Source of the DNA: Magnetovibrio sp.
GTDB taxonomy: Bacteria; Pseudomonadota; Alphaproteobacteria; Rhodospirillales; Magnetovibrionaceae
NCBI GenBank assembly: GCA_026196495.1
Contig: JAPHSY010000013.1
Coordinates: 41,560 to 105,559, forward strand
Direction of reading: 5' to 3'
Length of the DNA: 64,000 nt
Shown: positions 41,593 to 51,377 of the stretch, piece by piece
Layout of the letters: every line of letters begins with the position of its first letter
Numbering within the stretch: position 1 is the stretch's first letter
The notes under the pieces: generated by a model
What the model saw: only the letters and a program-made list of their open reading frames with translations
What the model was told of the DNA's origin: nothing
Database searches by the model: none
Translations under genes and position numbers: made by a program

Positions 41593-43332
41593 TTGAACGA
41601 GCAACTTGAACTGCTGATCGACATGGGGCGGCACTATGCCGAAACCCAAGACATTGAAGTTACCATGGGTCGGGCGTTGGAACGCATTACCGAGCTTATG
41701 GATGTGGATGGTGGTGCCTTGTTCGTGTTGGAAGGTGGCATGGATGATGGCCAGTTGGTTTGTCATGCCAGCCACGGCCCGGTTGATATTCGGGGGCTTT
41801 CGATCCCAGCGGGTAAAGGCATTGTGGGGCGTACTGTTGCCAATAATGCTTCGGAAACTGTCTGGGATGCGCAAAATGATCCCAGCTTTGATAAAAACCT
41901 GGATAAAGAACATAACTTTACAACCCGCTCGATCCTTTCGGCCCCACTTTCGGTCAAAGATGAATGCCTGGGTGCGATTGAGGTGGTCAATAAGTCTGGT
42001 GGTGACGGCCTGTTTGTGGCCGAAGATCTACAGCTTTTGGAAGCCTTGGCAGCTTCGGCGGCGCTGGCCATATCCAATGCCCGCATGGCAGCCGATGTTG
42101 CAGATAAAGAGGTTATGCGCCGCGAACTTGATCGCGCCGGAGAGATTCAACGCGGCCTGTTGCCGCCGCCGGGTGATGATGAAAGTTCCATTGCCGGCGT
42201 TAATCATCCCGCACGTGTGGTGTCGGGTGATTTTTACGACTTCTTCACCTTATACGATGGGCGCATTGCGTTTACCTTGGCCGATGTGTCTGGTAAAGGC
42301 ATGAATGCTGCTTTGCTGATGGCAAAAACAGCCAGCTTGTTCAGGTGTTTGGGTAAAGAAGACCTGCGTCCTGGCCGGTTGTTGCAGCGGATCAATGCTG
42401 AGGTTTGTGAAACCTCTATGCGGGGGATGTTTGTGACCATGGTGGCTGGGGTTTATGATCCCAAAACGGGTCGCTTGGTACTTGCCAATGCGGGCCATGA
42501 ACCACCGTTGCTCCATACCCCGGATGATGATTTCTTAGCCTTGGAAGCATCGGCACCACCCGTCGGTATCCCGCCTGAGTTAACCGGTGGTGGACCTGTG
42601 GCGGAAGAGGTTCATCATCTAGATGGTGGTGCCCTATACATTTTTACCGATGGCGCAACCGAGGGCTATATTGCACCGGGTGAAGAATTGGGTGCGGACG
42701 GCTTTCAGGATATGATCCGGTCCGGTGGTGCAAAGGGCTTAAGCCCCCAAGCGCGCATCAACGCCATTGCCAATCGGCTGAGTGGTGCCAGTGAAGCCTT
42801 GCGCGATGATGTTACGGTTCTGGTCATTGATGACGCTAAAGCCTTGCAAGAGCGTAAAAAACGGGCAGACTATGATTTTGAGCACGATCAACAAAGAGCC
42901 GCACCAGAAATGGAAAGTCCTGTCGAAGGCCCGTTATGCACACTGAGTGTGCCTGCGCGTGCAACCAGCTTAAAGTTGATTCGACAAGCTGTCAGCAATA
43001 CGGCACTTTCGTGCGGCTTTAATAATGAGGTGTCTCAAGATTTGGTGCTGGCGGTTGATGAGGCCTGCCAGAACGTCGTGCGTCATGCATATGGTGGGCG
43101 TGAAGACGGCGATATGAACATTGAAATTCGACTTGATGCCAGCAATTACGTGGTTTTGATCCGTGATTTTGCTCCGGCCGTTGATGTGTCGAAGATTAAA
43201 CCGCGTGCGTTGGACGATATCCGCCCCGGTGGGCTGGGGGTTCACTTCATTCGTGAAGTGATGGATGATGTTCAACATATGCCTCCACCTGATGGACAGG
43301 GAAACCTGTTGTTGTTGAAAAAAGCTATTTAA
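41593..43332 (+). CDS. GAF-PP2C (SpoIIE) phosphatase fused to an RsbW-like kinase domain
   Basis: A 579-residue partner-switching protein. GAF domain about 5-165; coiled linker with the family motif DRAGEIQRGLLPPP near 184; PP2C/SpoIIE domain about 195-405 with metal Asp in VVSGDFYDFFTLYDG and TLADVSGKGMNAALLM; GHRP-like C-terminal HATPase domain about 445-579 (LVLAVDEACQNVVRHAYGG, GGLGVHFIREVMDD). By family it should dephosphorylate and possibly rephosphorylate the STAS protein encoded next. TTG start chosen because GGGGAGG lies seven bases upstream. No sigma factor is encoded nearby. Signal sensed by GAF unknown. Confidence 0.9.
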   Translation: MNEQLELLIDMGRHYAETQDIEVTMGRALERITELMDVDGGALFVLEGGMDDGQLVCHASHGPVDIRGLSIPAGKGIVGRTVANNASETVWDAQNDPSFDKNLDKEHNFTTRSILSAPLSVKDECLGAIEVVNKSGGDGLFVAEDLQLLEALAASAALAISNARMAADVADKEVMRRELDRAGEIQRGLLPPPGDDESSIAGVNHPARVVSGDFYDFFTLYDGRIAFTLADVSGKGMNAALLMAKTASLFRCLGKEDLRPGRLLQRINAEVCETSMRGMFVTMVAGVYDPKTGRLVLANAGHEPPLLHTPDDDFLALEASAPPVGIPPELTGGGPVAEEVHHLDGGALYIFTDGATEGYIAPGEELGADGFQDMIRSGGAKGLSPQARINAIANRLSGASEALRDDVTVLVIDDAKALQERKKRADYDFEHDQQRAAPEMESPVEGPLCTLSVPARATSLKLIRQAVSNTALSCGFNNEVSQDLVLAVDEACQNVVRHAYGGREDGDMNIEIRLDASNYVVLIRDFAPAVDVSKIKPRALDDIRPGGLGVHFIREVMDDVQHMPPPDGQGNLLLLKKAI

Positions 43333-43350
43333 AGCTTGAGGGAATAAAAA

Positions 43351-43683
43351 ATGGAAATTTCGATTTCTGAACAAAATGGGGTTCAAGTGGCTTCGGTTAC
43401 AGGTGAAGTTGATCTCAGCACTTCTCCCCAAGTGCGGGAAGCCTTGTTAAAAGAACTGGGCATGGGCAAGGGCGTTATCGTCGATTTGTCTGGTGTCGCG
43501 TATATTGACAGTTCCGGTGTTGCCTCATTGGTCGAAGCCTTTCAGACAGCAAAGTCCAAAGGCCAAGGGTTCGCCCTGGCGCAAGTGAGCGAAACGCCCA
43601 TGCGGGTTCTGAAGTTGGCACGCTTGGACCAAGTGTTTGTCATCTACGAAACTGTGGATGAAGCCGTAAACGCCTTGGCTTAA
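43351..43683 (+). CDS. STAS domain anti-sigma factor antagonist
   Basis: A 110-residue RsbV/SpoIIAA-like STAS protein. The phosphorylatable Ser lies in VAYIDSSGVASLVEAF near residue 57, after GEVDLSTSPQVREALL. It lies 18 bases after the phosphatase/kinase gene and 54 bases before mlaE. It may be the switch substrate of the upstream protein, or serve as MlaB-like STAS subunit of the lipid transporter, or both. Confidence 0.9.
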   Translation: MEISISEQNGVQVASVTGEVDLSTSPQVREALLKELGMGKGVIVDLSGVAYIDSSGVASLVEAFQTAKSKGQGFALAQVSETPMRVLKLARLDQVFVIYETVDEAVNALA

Positions 43684-43737
43684 TTGTTTCTGACCCTATA
43701 TGCTACACCTTATTATAGGGGGGAGCTTTGAGAATGC

Positions 43738-44553
43738 ATGGTTGAAAAATCCAACCAAAATGCTGCAGCCCGTTTTTTTGATCGCGTAGGCCGCATCTCT
43801 GTCGCCAGCTTTGATGAAGTTGGTCGTCACGGTGCCATGCTGTTGGAAAGCGTGTATTGGCTCGTATTGGGTCCACGCATGAACCAGCCTGTGCGTTTGG
43901 GGTCGATCTTCGCCGAAATGATGGAGATTGGTGTGCGTGCCATCGGCATCATCGGTATTATGGCGGCCGCAATTGGTGCGATGCTTGCCATCCAAGGGAT
44001 TTATAGTCTTAAAATCTTTGGTGCCGAAGGCCACGTGGTGTTGGGCGTAGCCTTTTCCATGGTGCGTGAATTTGCCCCCTTGATTACAGGTATCTTGGTT
44101 GCTGGGCGTTCCGGTTCTGCATTGTCGGCACGTTTAGGCACGATGAAGATCAATCAGGAATTGGATGCTTTGGAAGTGATGGGCATCAATCCCACACGGT
44201 TTTTGGTGGTGCCGTCCTTGATTGCATCGTTGATTATGGTTCCGGTGTTGACGTTCATGTCGATGGTCCTGGGGCTTTATGCTGCTGCACTGTACGTAAA
44301 TGCAGCACTGGGCATGTCTTTGGCGGCTTTTTTTGATCAAACCATAGACGTCTTATCCGTTGGTGATTTAACCCATGGTATTGGTAAAGCAGCCATTTTT
44401 GGTGTCTTGATTGCGCTGATCGGTGTTCTCAATGGCTTCTTGGTTAAAGGCGGCGCTGAAGGTGTTGGTAAAGCCACCACGCGCTCCGTTGTTCAATGTA
44501 TTTCAGCCATTGTGGTGACAGATATGCTGTTCGCCCTGGTTGCAACGTTTTAG
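43738..44553 (+). CDS. mlaE: MlaE-type ABC transporter permease
   Basis: Membrane subunit of a phospholipid-transport ABC system between inner and outer membranes, 271 residues with about five spans. MlaE signatures: RVGRISVASFDEVGRHGAML at the N-terminus, VLVAGRSGSALSARLGTMKINQELDALEVMGI near 120-150, and GLYAAALYV. ATG 43738 lies about 11 bases after GGGGGGAGC. Followed by mlaF after 3 bases. Confidence 0.93.
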   Translation: MVEKSNQNAAARFFDRVGRISVASFDEVGRHGAMLLESVYWLVLGPRMNQPVRLGSIFAEMMEIGVRAIGIIGIMAAAIGAMLAIQGIYSLKIFGAEGHVVLGVAFSMVREFAPLITGILVAGRSGSALSARLGTMKINQELDALEVMGINPTRFLVVPSLIASLIMVPVLTFMSMVLGLYAAALYVNAALGMSLAAFFDQTIDVLSVGDLTHGIGKAAIFGVLIALIGVLNGFLVKGGAEGVGKATTRSVVQCISAIVVTDMLFALVATF

Positions 44554-44556
44554 GGG

Positions 44557-45399
44557 ATGGGAATGAGTGACACATCAAACCCACAGCCCAGCAACGTGAT
44601 CGAAGTGCGTGATCTGGTGACCCACTACGGCCCCCGCGAAATTCTCCATGGTATAAATGTTGATATCGTCGAAGGCGAAATCATGGTGATCATGGGCGGT
44701 TCCGGTTCGGGGAAGTCGACCTTTTTGCGCCATTTGATGGCTTTGCAACCCCCGACTTCTGGAACCATCAAGATTCTAGATGAAGACGTGTGGAACTTAT
44801 CGCAAAAAGAACTGTTTGCGTTGCGCAAAAAATTGGGTGTTGCTTTTCAAGGTGGTGCACTGTTCAGCTCTATGACGGTTGGCGAGAACATTATGCTGCC
44901 GCTCCATGAGCACACCAAGCTTGATCGCCTAACCATGGAAATTATGGCGCGGATGAAGTTGGAAGTGGTGGATCTATCGGGCTTTGAAGACTTGATGCCA
45001 TCTGAACTGTCCGGTGGGATGATCAAACGTGCAGCCGTTGCGCGTGCCATTGTTATGGATCCACGCATCTTGTTTTTTGATGAACCCAGTGCAGGGCTTG
45101 ACCCCGTAGTGTCCAAACAACTGGACGAATTGATTTTGCGTCTGCGTGACGCGATGGGCATGACCATTTGTGTTGTGACCCATGAATTGGAAAGTGCATT
45201 TACCATTGCGGATCGAATAACCGTTTTGGATCAGGGCAACATTTTGTTCGTTGGTAGCGTAGAAGAGCTAAAAAAACATCCGAGTGAACGGATTCAGAAC
45301 TTGCTCAATCGTCGTTCTGAAGAAGCCGAAATCGATGCTGACGAATACTTGCGCCGCTTAACTGGTGACAAAGAAGAAGCTGAGGGAATGCCAAGATGA
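44557..45399 (+). CDS. mlaF: MlaF-type ABC transporter ATPase
   Basis: Energises the Mla lipid transporter. The 280-residue ATPase has Walker A IMGGSGSGKSTFLRH near 50, Q-loop VAFQGGALFSSMTV, signature SELSGGMIKRAAVARA near 150 and Walker B ILFFDEPSAGLDP near 170. Start at ATG 44557 or 44563; the second has better spacing from AGGGG. It overlaps mlaD by 4 bases (ATGA). Confidence 0.94.
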   Translation: MGMSDTSNPQPSNVIEVRDLVTHYGPREILHGINVDIVEGEIMVIMGGSGSGKSTFLRHLMALQPPTSGTIKILDEDVWNLSQKELFALRKKLGVAFQGGALFSSMTVGENIMLPLHEHTKLDRLTMEIMARMKLEVVDLSGFEDLMPSELSGGMIKRAAVARAIVMDPRILFFDEPSAGLDPVVSKQLDELILRLRDAMGMTICVVTHELESAFTIADRITVLDQGNILFVGSVEELKKHPSERIQNLLNRRSEEAEIDADEYLRRLTGDKEEAEGMPR

Positions 45400-46373
45400 A
45401 TGTGGCAAAGATCAATTACGTTGCGGTCGGGATATTTATAACCATTGCTTTGGTCGGGTTTATCGTGGCTACGGCGATGCTGACAGGACGAACCGGGGCA
45501 ACGGATGAATACCATTCCGTTTACAAAAATGTGACGGGGGTGAAGTTCGGAACCCAGGTGCTGTATGAAGGTTATCCCATCGGCCAGGTCGAAACGGTAA
45601 CACCTGTTCCCGATGGTGGTTCGATGAAATTCCGCATTGATTACGAAGTCGTTGAAGGTTGGAAAATCCCCGATGACAGTGTTGCCCGTATTGGTGCGTC
45701 AGGATTGTTGTCGGCGATCACCATCAATATCGATGCCGGTAACAGTCCCATTTCTTACAAACCGGGTTCCGCTGTTCGGGCACAAGAGGCCGCTGATATC
45801 TTCAAGGTGATGTCCGGTGTTGCGGGTGATATTTCCAATATTGCTGAAAACGATTTGCGTCCCTTGTTGGCAACCATCAATACCGCTGTTGGCAATTTTG
45901 CCATTACGGTTGAAACGGTTGGCGATCTTTTGGATGAAGATGGGCAGCGCATGATCAAGCAGTTCGCAACCATTGCGGATGACTTGTCCACCTTGGTGAT
46001 TGATCTCAACGAACGCATGCCCCGTATTGCTGAAAATGTGGATACATCTACGGCCAATTTTGCGGATTTGTCGACCAGGCTTGAAGATACGCGGGAGAAG
46101 CTGGACCAACTGTTGGCGCAGAGCCAGGGGTTGATCAAAGATGGTCAAGGCTTCGTCGGCCAGGGTCAGGCAGTTGTTGGCGAAAACCGGGCTGATGTGA
46201 AAAAGGCAGTTGAGGACTTAAAACACGTTACCGAATCTTTGGCGCGTCACATCGATAGCGTCAATCTCAATATCGAAGGTGCGGCCCGCAATATGTATGA
46301 ATTCACCCGTGAAATTCGTTCCAATCCTGGGGTGTTGCTGTCTGGTTCTTCACCGCAGCAAAAAGGTAAATAG
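45396..46373 (+). CDS. mlaD: MlaD-type MCE family substrate-binding protein
   Basis: A 325-residue inner-membrane-anchored MCE protein that forms the periplasmic lipid-shuttling ring. N-terminal span at about 8-30, a single MCE domain at about 38-115 (YKNVTGVKFGTQVLYEGYPIG, VARIGASGLLSAITINID), then a long coiled-coil C-terminal region (130-300). Starts within the mlaF stop. Part of mlaEFD plus lipoprotein. Confidence 0.93.
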   Translation: MNVAKINYVAVGIFITIALVGFIVATAMLTGRTGATDEYHSVYKNVTGVKFGTQVLYEGYPIGQVETVTPVPDGGSMKFRIDYEVVEGWKIPDDSVARIGASGLLSAITINIDAGNSPISYKPGSAVRAQEAADIFKVMSGVAGDISNIAENDLRPLLATINTAVGNFAITVETVGDLLDEDGQRMIKQFATIADDLSTLVIDLNERMPRIAENVDTSTANFADLSTRLEDTREKLDQLLAQSQGLIKDGQGFVGQGQAVVGENRADVKKAVEDLKHVTESLARHIDSVNLNIEGAARNMYEFTREIRSNPGVLLSGSSPQQKGK

Positions 46374-46394
46374 TGGGGCTTAAGGGAAGACATT

Positions 46395-46991
46395 ATGAAC
46401 TATTTATTTAAATCATCCGTCACCTTGGCCTTGGTCTTAGGACTCAGCGCGTGTGCTGCACCACCGCCACAGCCGGAAGACGTATACTATCGTCTGACAC
46501 CGCGTGCCGATATGAAGCTGACGGCCCCTGTTTTGGATGGCATTGTCGAAGTCGACCGTTTCTCGGCAGCGGGCTCACCGTCCAGTCGCCCAATTTTGTA
46601 TGCCGAAGATGGCACCCCGGTGGTGACGGAATATCACTATCACTTCTGGATTGAAGCTCCGCCCACCATGCTGCAAAGTGCATTGGTGTCTTATCTGCGT
46701 TCCAGCGGAATTGCCAAGCAAGTTGTAACCCCGGAAATGCGCGTACGCCCGGACTATACCGTTCAGGGCCGATTGATCCGCTTGGATACGGTCCATGGAA
46801 CATCGGCATCAGGTATTGCTCATTTTGAACTGGCGCTGCGGCGTGAACGCGATGGCAAGTTGGTCGTGTTGGGTGAGTACGACACTGAAATTCCAGCATC
46901 AGATGACACGGTGAAAGCCAGTGTGGCGGCCATTGATGAAGCGGTGAACAAGGTCTTTGCCGATTTTGTCGCGGATATCAAAAAACAATGA
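46395..46991 (+). CDS. ABC-type transport auxiliary lipoprotein (PqiC-like)
   Basis: A 198-residue outer-membrane-type lipoprotein. Signal with lipobox LGLSACAAPPP, Cys near residue 20, then the family start YYRLTPR and the central FWIEAPPTMLQSALVSYLR. It belongs to the auxiliary lipoproteins (PF03886-like) that accompany MCE transporters and likely docks the system to the outer membrane. Here it replaces a separate MlaC/MlaA in the gene order. The downstream gene begins 4 bases before its stop. Confidence 0.88.
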   Translation: MNYLFKSSVTLALVLGLSACAAPPPQPEDVYYRLTPRADMKLTAPVLDGIVEVDRFSAAGSPSSRPILYAEDGTPVVTEYHYHFWIEAPPTMLQSALVSYLRSSGIAKQVVTPEMRVRPDYTVQGRLIRLDTVHGTSASGIAHFELALRRERDGKLVVLGEYDTEIPASDDTVKASVAAIDEAVNKVFADFVADIKKQ

Positions 46992-48334
46992 GCCGTTATC
47001 CTCAAAAGGGCAAAGGGCGCGGACAACGTCGTAGGCGTCCAAAGGCTACAGTTGCACGAGAAACCTTAGACATGACCATTGAACGCTTAGGTGCCCAAGG
47101 TGATGGCTTGGCACAAGCGGATCTGATGGGGCGTTCGCAAAATCTATATGTCCCCGGTGCGTTAGCGGGGGAGCAGGTGCGTGTTGAAACCTGCTCTAAA
47201 CGTGGCGATGGTATTTTGTGTGAATTGTTGGAGGTTTTGAGCCCCAGTGATGATCGCACGCAACCCAGTTGTCCCCATTATGCACAATGCGGGGGCTGTG
47301 CGCTTCAGCACATGAGTACGTCTTCTTATAGTGATTGGAAACGCGAACGCGTGGTTCAGGCCTTGCGCCAGCGTGGCTTTGAAACGCCCCCAGTCTTGGA
47401 TACGATCTTGATTGGTGAGGGAACACGTCGTCGTGTGACCTTTACGGCCTTACAACGGGGCAAACGCCTGCTGTTTGGCTTCAATGCGCGGTCCAGCCAC
47501 AATTTGGTTGAAATTGATAACTGTCCATTACTGGTGTCAGAACTCAATGATCTGATCCAACCCATGTCTGATGCTTTTGCGGCTTTTTTGAAAGATGGAA
47601 CCAAAGCCCGTATTCATGTCACAGCCTGTGAAAATGGTGCTGATGTGTTAATCGAATGTACGCAGGATTTGGACCTTGCAGCACGTGAAGCCATTGCATC
47701 CTTTGTCCAGACCACGTCTGCTGTTCGTGTGGGATGGAAACAAGAAGGCCAAACACCAGAACCTGTTGTTCAGGAAGTGGCACCGCTGGTGTATTTGTCC
47801 GGTGTTCCGGTGGAACTGCCACAGGGCAGTTTCTTGCAAGCCAGCGTTGAAGGTGAACACGCCATTCGCGATGGTGTATTGGCAGGTGTTGGAGCAGGGT
47901 CCAAACGCATTGCTGATTTGTACAGCGGATTGGGCAGCTTCACCGTGCCGCTGGCTGCGCAAGCCATCGTCGAAGCCTATGATGTGATCGAAGCCCCTGT
48001 AAGGGCATTGGAACGTGCTGCGGGCCGGGCCAACTTAGGTGGGCGTATTGTCGCTTCTGTGCGCGATTTGGGTCGTCAGCCATTGGATGTCAAGGAGCTG
48101 TCGAAATTCGATGCCGTGGTGTTTGATCCGCCTCGTGCGGGTTCTGGCGATCAGATGCAATATCTTGCCGGTTCCAGCGTTGCCCGCGTTGTTGGGGTAT
48201 CTTGTAATCCGGCAACCTTTGCCCGGGATGCACGAACACTTGTTGACGGCGGGTTTGAGCTGCTGTCGGTCCAACCTATCGATCAATTTACCTACAGTTC
48301 TCATGTTGAATTGGTGGCGCATTTTGCCCGCTAA
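46988..48334 (+). CDS. Class I SAM-dependent RNA uracil-C5 methyltransferase (TrmA/RlmD-like)
   Basis: A 448-residue RNA methyltransferase of the RumA/TrmA group. N-terminal basic tail and TRAM domain (about 30-85, TIERLGAQGDGLAQAD), an Fe-S cluster motif CPHYAQCGGCALQHM near 95, SAM domain (IADLYSGLGSFTVPLA near 307), VVFDPPRAGSGDQM near 375 and the catalytic Cys in VGVSCNPATFARD near 400. Targets a uracil in 23S rRNA or tRNA; which one is not decidable here. The start overlaps the lipoprotein stop (ATGA). Confidence 0.93.
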   Translation: MSRYPQKGKGRGQRRRRPKATVARETLDMTIERLGAQGDGLAQADLMGRSQNLYVPGALAGEQVRVETCSKRGDGILCELLEVLSPSDDRTQPSCPHYAQCGGCALQHMSTSSYSDWKRERVVQALRQRGFETPPVLDTILIGEGTRRRVTFTALQRGKRLLFGFNARSSHNLVEIDNCPLLVSELNDLIQPMSDAFAAFLKDGTKARIHVTACENGADVLIECTQDLDLAAREAIASFVQTTSAVRVGWKQEGQTPEPVVQEVAPLVYLSGVPVELPQGSFLQASVEGEHAIRDGVLAGVGAGSKRIADLYSGLGSFTVPLAAQAIVEAYDVIEAPVRALERAAGRANLGGRIVASVRDLGRQPLDVKELSKFDAVVFDPPRAGSGDQMQYLAGSSVARVVGVSCNPATFARDARTLVDGGFELLSVQPIDQFTYSSHVELVAHFAR

Positions 48335-48347
48335 TTGAACGCTGGGT

Positions 48348-48376
48348 TTTACAATTACTCCAGGGTATATTATAAA
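48348..48376 (+). promoter_or_regulatory. Candidate promoter of the PEP carboxylase gene
   Basis: TTTACA, 17 bases, TATAAA, with a predicted transcript start about 70 bases before the GTG/ATG starts. Confidence 0.4.
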
Positions 48377-48452
48377 AACCTTAAATACTTTGTGGCCTCC
48401 CCATCCACAGCCGACTTGTCGGCGTGATGACATATGAAATAAGGACACAAAG

Positions 48453-51377
48453 GTGCATTCAATGCCCGATGCCGAGCACAATAAGTCAGATGCCTTTCAA
48501 GGCGCCGAAAAGAAAATCTTGCCTGCCGCCTGCAAGCTTCGTGATGAGCTTGCAGACAAGCTGCAGCAGTTTCAACGTGAAGCCCGTGACAACCACTTGC
48601 AATCGCCTACCCGGCGAATGGCTTTGCATATTTCGTGCTTAAAGCAGGAAGCTGATATTGGCACTTCTGGCATATCGGATTTGGTGCGCCTGTTGACGGT
48701 CAATGCGTTTAAGTACCGTGCGCAGCGCCTGCGTGACTATGTCGGTGAAATGGATGTCAGTCGCAATGTCGAAAGCTTGCGCAAGCTGTTCAGTGCCCTT
48801 GCCGACGATCAGGGAAAAACAAGATCTTTTGAAGACTTTAAGGCCCGCGTGGAACGTGAAGTCTTCGGCATTGTCATTACTGCACACCCGACGTTTACGG
48901 TATCGCAAGAACTCACCCAAGCCGAAGCCACATTGGCGGTTGATCGCAATCTGGATGGAACGCCTCTCAGTTCTGCGGATATGGACCAGCTTGTTAAAAC
49001 CATTGCCGAAAAACCACACGGTACCCCAGCACAAATTGGGTTGGATGACGAGCAACAGTTTGCCGTGATGGCTATTGATAACATCCACAAGGCATTGCGC
49101 CGTGTGTACGCGGTGGTGTTCGACGTGGCACGTGATGTTTATCCGGATCAGTGGCAGACATTGACGCCGCGCTTGCTGTCGGTGGCCAGTTGGGTTGGTT
49201 ATGACTTGGATGGTCGTGCCGACATTGGTTGGTCCGATACCCTATCCATGCGCTTGGACGTTGAACGCTTGGCACTGCAAAGCTACGTCGACAATCTGCA
49301 AGGCTTGGGCGCAGATGCAGCTGTAACCATGTTACAAAATGCCATTAAAACATTAGATGCAGATTTGGCCCGCCTGGACTTAGACCCAGAAAGCATTGAC
49401 CAAGTTGGGGCATTTAGTCGGGCTTTGGCTGACAGTCTGGAAACACGATTGGTCTCGATTGCTCAAGTCACGGAACATTTGACCATTGCCATTGATTTGG
49501 GCGGGGATAACGTTTCTGAGCTGGCAGTGCTGCGTGCGGAAATGGCGAATTTTGGTTTGGCTTTTGCGCATACTCATATGCGTATCAACGCGACACAGCT
49601 GACCAATGCTATTCGGAACGAAATTGACATCACCACCATGCCTGAAGATCCGGCCAATCGTCGCCGTTATCTGGTGGAGATTGCCAATTTATTGAACACC
49701 GTTGAACCCGTTACGGTGAATTTTGGCACCATTATGAATGAACGCGCGACCGCGAAGCGTGTGTTTATGTTGGTAGCGAAATTTTTGAAGTATGTAGATA
49801 CGGATGAACCCGTACGGTTCTTGATTGCCGAATGCAATACACCGTTTACGGTTTTAACGGCGCTCTATTTTGCCAAGCAATTTGGTGTTGCCGACAAGAT
49901 CGACATTTCACCTTTGTTTGAAACCGGTCTGGCTTTGGATCAAGGCCACGAAATTGTCACCGAGCTGTTGAAAAATCCGACCTATGTAGATTACGTCAAA
50001 GGGCGTGGGCGCATTTGCATCCAAACGGGTTTTTCCGATGCGGGACGTTATATCGGTCAAGTCCCAGCATCGCTGGCGATTGAACGCATTCGTATCAAGC
50101 TGGCCAAGCGCATCAAAAACAGCGGTGTTGAAGATGTCGATCTGTTGATTTTCGATACCCACGGTGAATCCATCGGTCGCGGCGCCCATCCCTTAAGCTT
50201 TGCGGATCGTCTGGACTATACCTATCCACCGCAAGCGCGTGCGCAGTTTCAGGCTGCCGGTATTCACGTCAAACAAGAGGTCAGCTTCCAAGGTGGTGAC
50301 GGTTATGTTTATTTTGCCCACCCCGATCTGGCTTTTGCCACCGTGTGCCGTTTGTTGGAACACGCGTTAAATCGCAAAAAAGAAGCTGTGTCTGCGGACG
50401 TGTTTTATGAGGACACAGACTATTCATTGGATTACTTCATGACGGTGAAGGGCTTCAACGAACGGCTGATGGAAAACACCAACTATGCGGCGACGTTGAA
50501 CCTTTTTGGTACCAATCTTTTGTACCCGACGGGGTCGCGCAAAGTGAAGCGCCAGCATGAAGGCGGGGCACAGGTGGATTTGGAACACCCATCCCAAGTG
50601 CGTGCCATTCCACACAATGCCATTCTTCAGCAACTGGGTTATTTTTCCAACACCATCAGTGGTCATGGCAAAGCCATGGGCAAAGACCAAGATCGCTTTG
50701 TTGAGGTGTTCCAGTTATCTGATCGCTGCCGTCGCTTCACCGCCATGGTCGCTTATGCACGTCACTTGTCGAACTTGGATGCTTTGCATGGCTATGTGTC
50801 ATTATATGACCCAGCGATCTGGTTGCGCCGTGCGGAAATTGAAAACAATCCTGCCCGTGCTGAACAGATGCAGACTTTGGCGGATATGCTGCGTCATTCA
50901 AATCGTCATGAAAAAGTAAACCGGATTTACCGAATTTTCTTGAACGACACATTATATTTGGACCGTGGTCTTAAAGCCGTTGGTGCTGATGAAATGTTGC
51001 CGGCGTTGGTTGATGAATGCTATCCGGATTTGTTGCTGTTGCATGCTGTGCGGATTGCTCTAATCCATGAAATGTTTTTGATTGCGGCACGCTTGCCGAA
51101 ATTCTCAGACCGTCATGATTCTTCATCCGATGATATCATCAATGCGCTGTTGAATTTGGATGTGGAACATGCGCTCAAAGTCTTACGGCGGGCTTTCCCG
51201 GTTTCCGGGGCGGCCACGGACGCCAAAGCTTTTGGTGAAGAAGCCAGCTATCAAACAGATTCTGAACATGGTTATGCCAAAGAGCATAAAGAGCTATTTG
51301 AGCCCCTTGAACAGCTCTACGACATGACCCGGAGAATATCTACAGCCGTTGCGCATATGTCTGGAGCCGTTGGATAA
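48453..51377 (+). CDS. Divergent phosphoenolpyruvate carboxylase-like protein
   Basis: A 974-residue homologue of PEP carboxylase, which makes oxaloacetate from PEP and bicarbonate. Recognisable segments: VITAHPTFTVSQE (usual TAHPTE), VRFLIAECNTPFTVLTA, DISPLFETGLALDQG, TGFSDAGRYIGQVPA (usual GYSDSxKD), FDTHGESIGRGAHP (usual FHGRGGSIGRGG), and GSRKVKRQHEGG with VRAIPHN. The active-site Lys of SDSxK reads Arg, and the HGRGG loop lacks two residues including one Arg, while the second Arg is kept. So activity may be altered. Start GTG 48453 or ATG 48462; both lie near AAGGAC/AAAGG sites. Confidence 0.75.
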   Translation: MHSMPDAEHNKSDAFQGAEKKILPAACKLRDELADKLQQFQREARDNHLQSPTRRMALHISCLKQEADIGTSGISDLVRLLTVNAFKYRAQRLRDYVGEMDVSRNVESLRKLFSALADDQGKTRSFEDFKARVEREVFGIVITAHPTFTVSQELTQAEATLAVDRNLDGTPLSSADMDQLVKTIAEKPHGTPAQIGLDDEQQFAVMAIDNIHKALRRVYAVVFDVARDVYPDQWQTLTPRLLSVASWVGYDLDGRADIGWSDTLSMRLDVERLALQSYVDNLQGLGADAAVTMLQNAIKTLDADLARLDLDPESIDQVGAFSRALADSLETRLVSIAQVTEHLTIAIDLGGDNVSELAVLRAEMANFGLAFAHTHMRINATQLTNAIRNEIDITTMPEDPANRRRYLVEIANLLNTVEPVTVNFGTIMNERATAKRVFMLVAKFLKYVDTDEPVRFLIAECNTPFTVLTALYFAKQFGVADKIDISPLFETGLALDQGHEIVTELLKNPTYVDYVKGRGRICIQTGFSDAGRYIGQVPASLAIERIRIKLAKRIKNSGVEDVDLLIFDTHGESIGRGAHPLSFADRLDYTYPPQARAQFQAAGIHVKQEVSFQGGDGYVYFAHPDLAFATVCRLLEHALNRKKEAVSADVFYEDTDYSLDYFMTVKGFNERLMENTNYAATLNLFGTNLLYPTGSRKVKRQHEGGAQVDLEHPSQVRAIPHNAILQQLGYFSNTISGHGKAMGKDQDRFVEVFQLSDRCRRFTAMVAYARHLSNLDALHGYVSLYDPAIWLRRAEIENNPARAEQMQTLADMLRHSNRHEKVNRIYRIFLNDTLYLDRGLKAVGADEMLPALVDECYPDLLLLHAVRIALIHEMFLIAARLPKFSDRHDSSSDDIINALLNLDVEHALKVLRRAFPVSGAATDAKAFGEEASYQTDSEHGYAKEHKELFEPLEQLYDMTRRISTAVAHMSGAVG

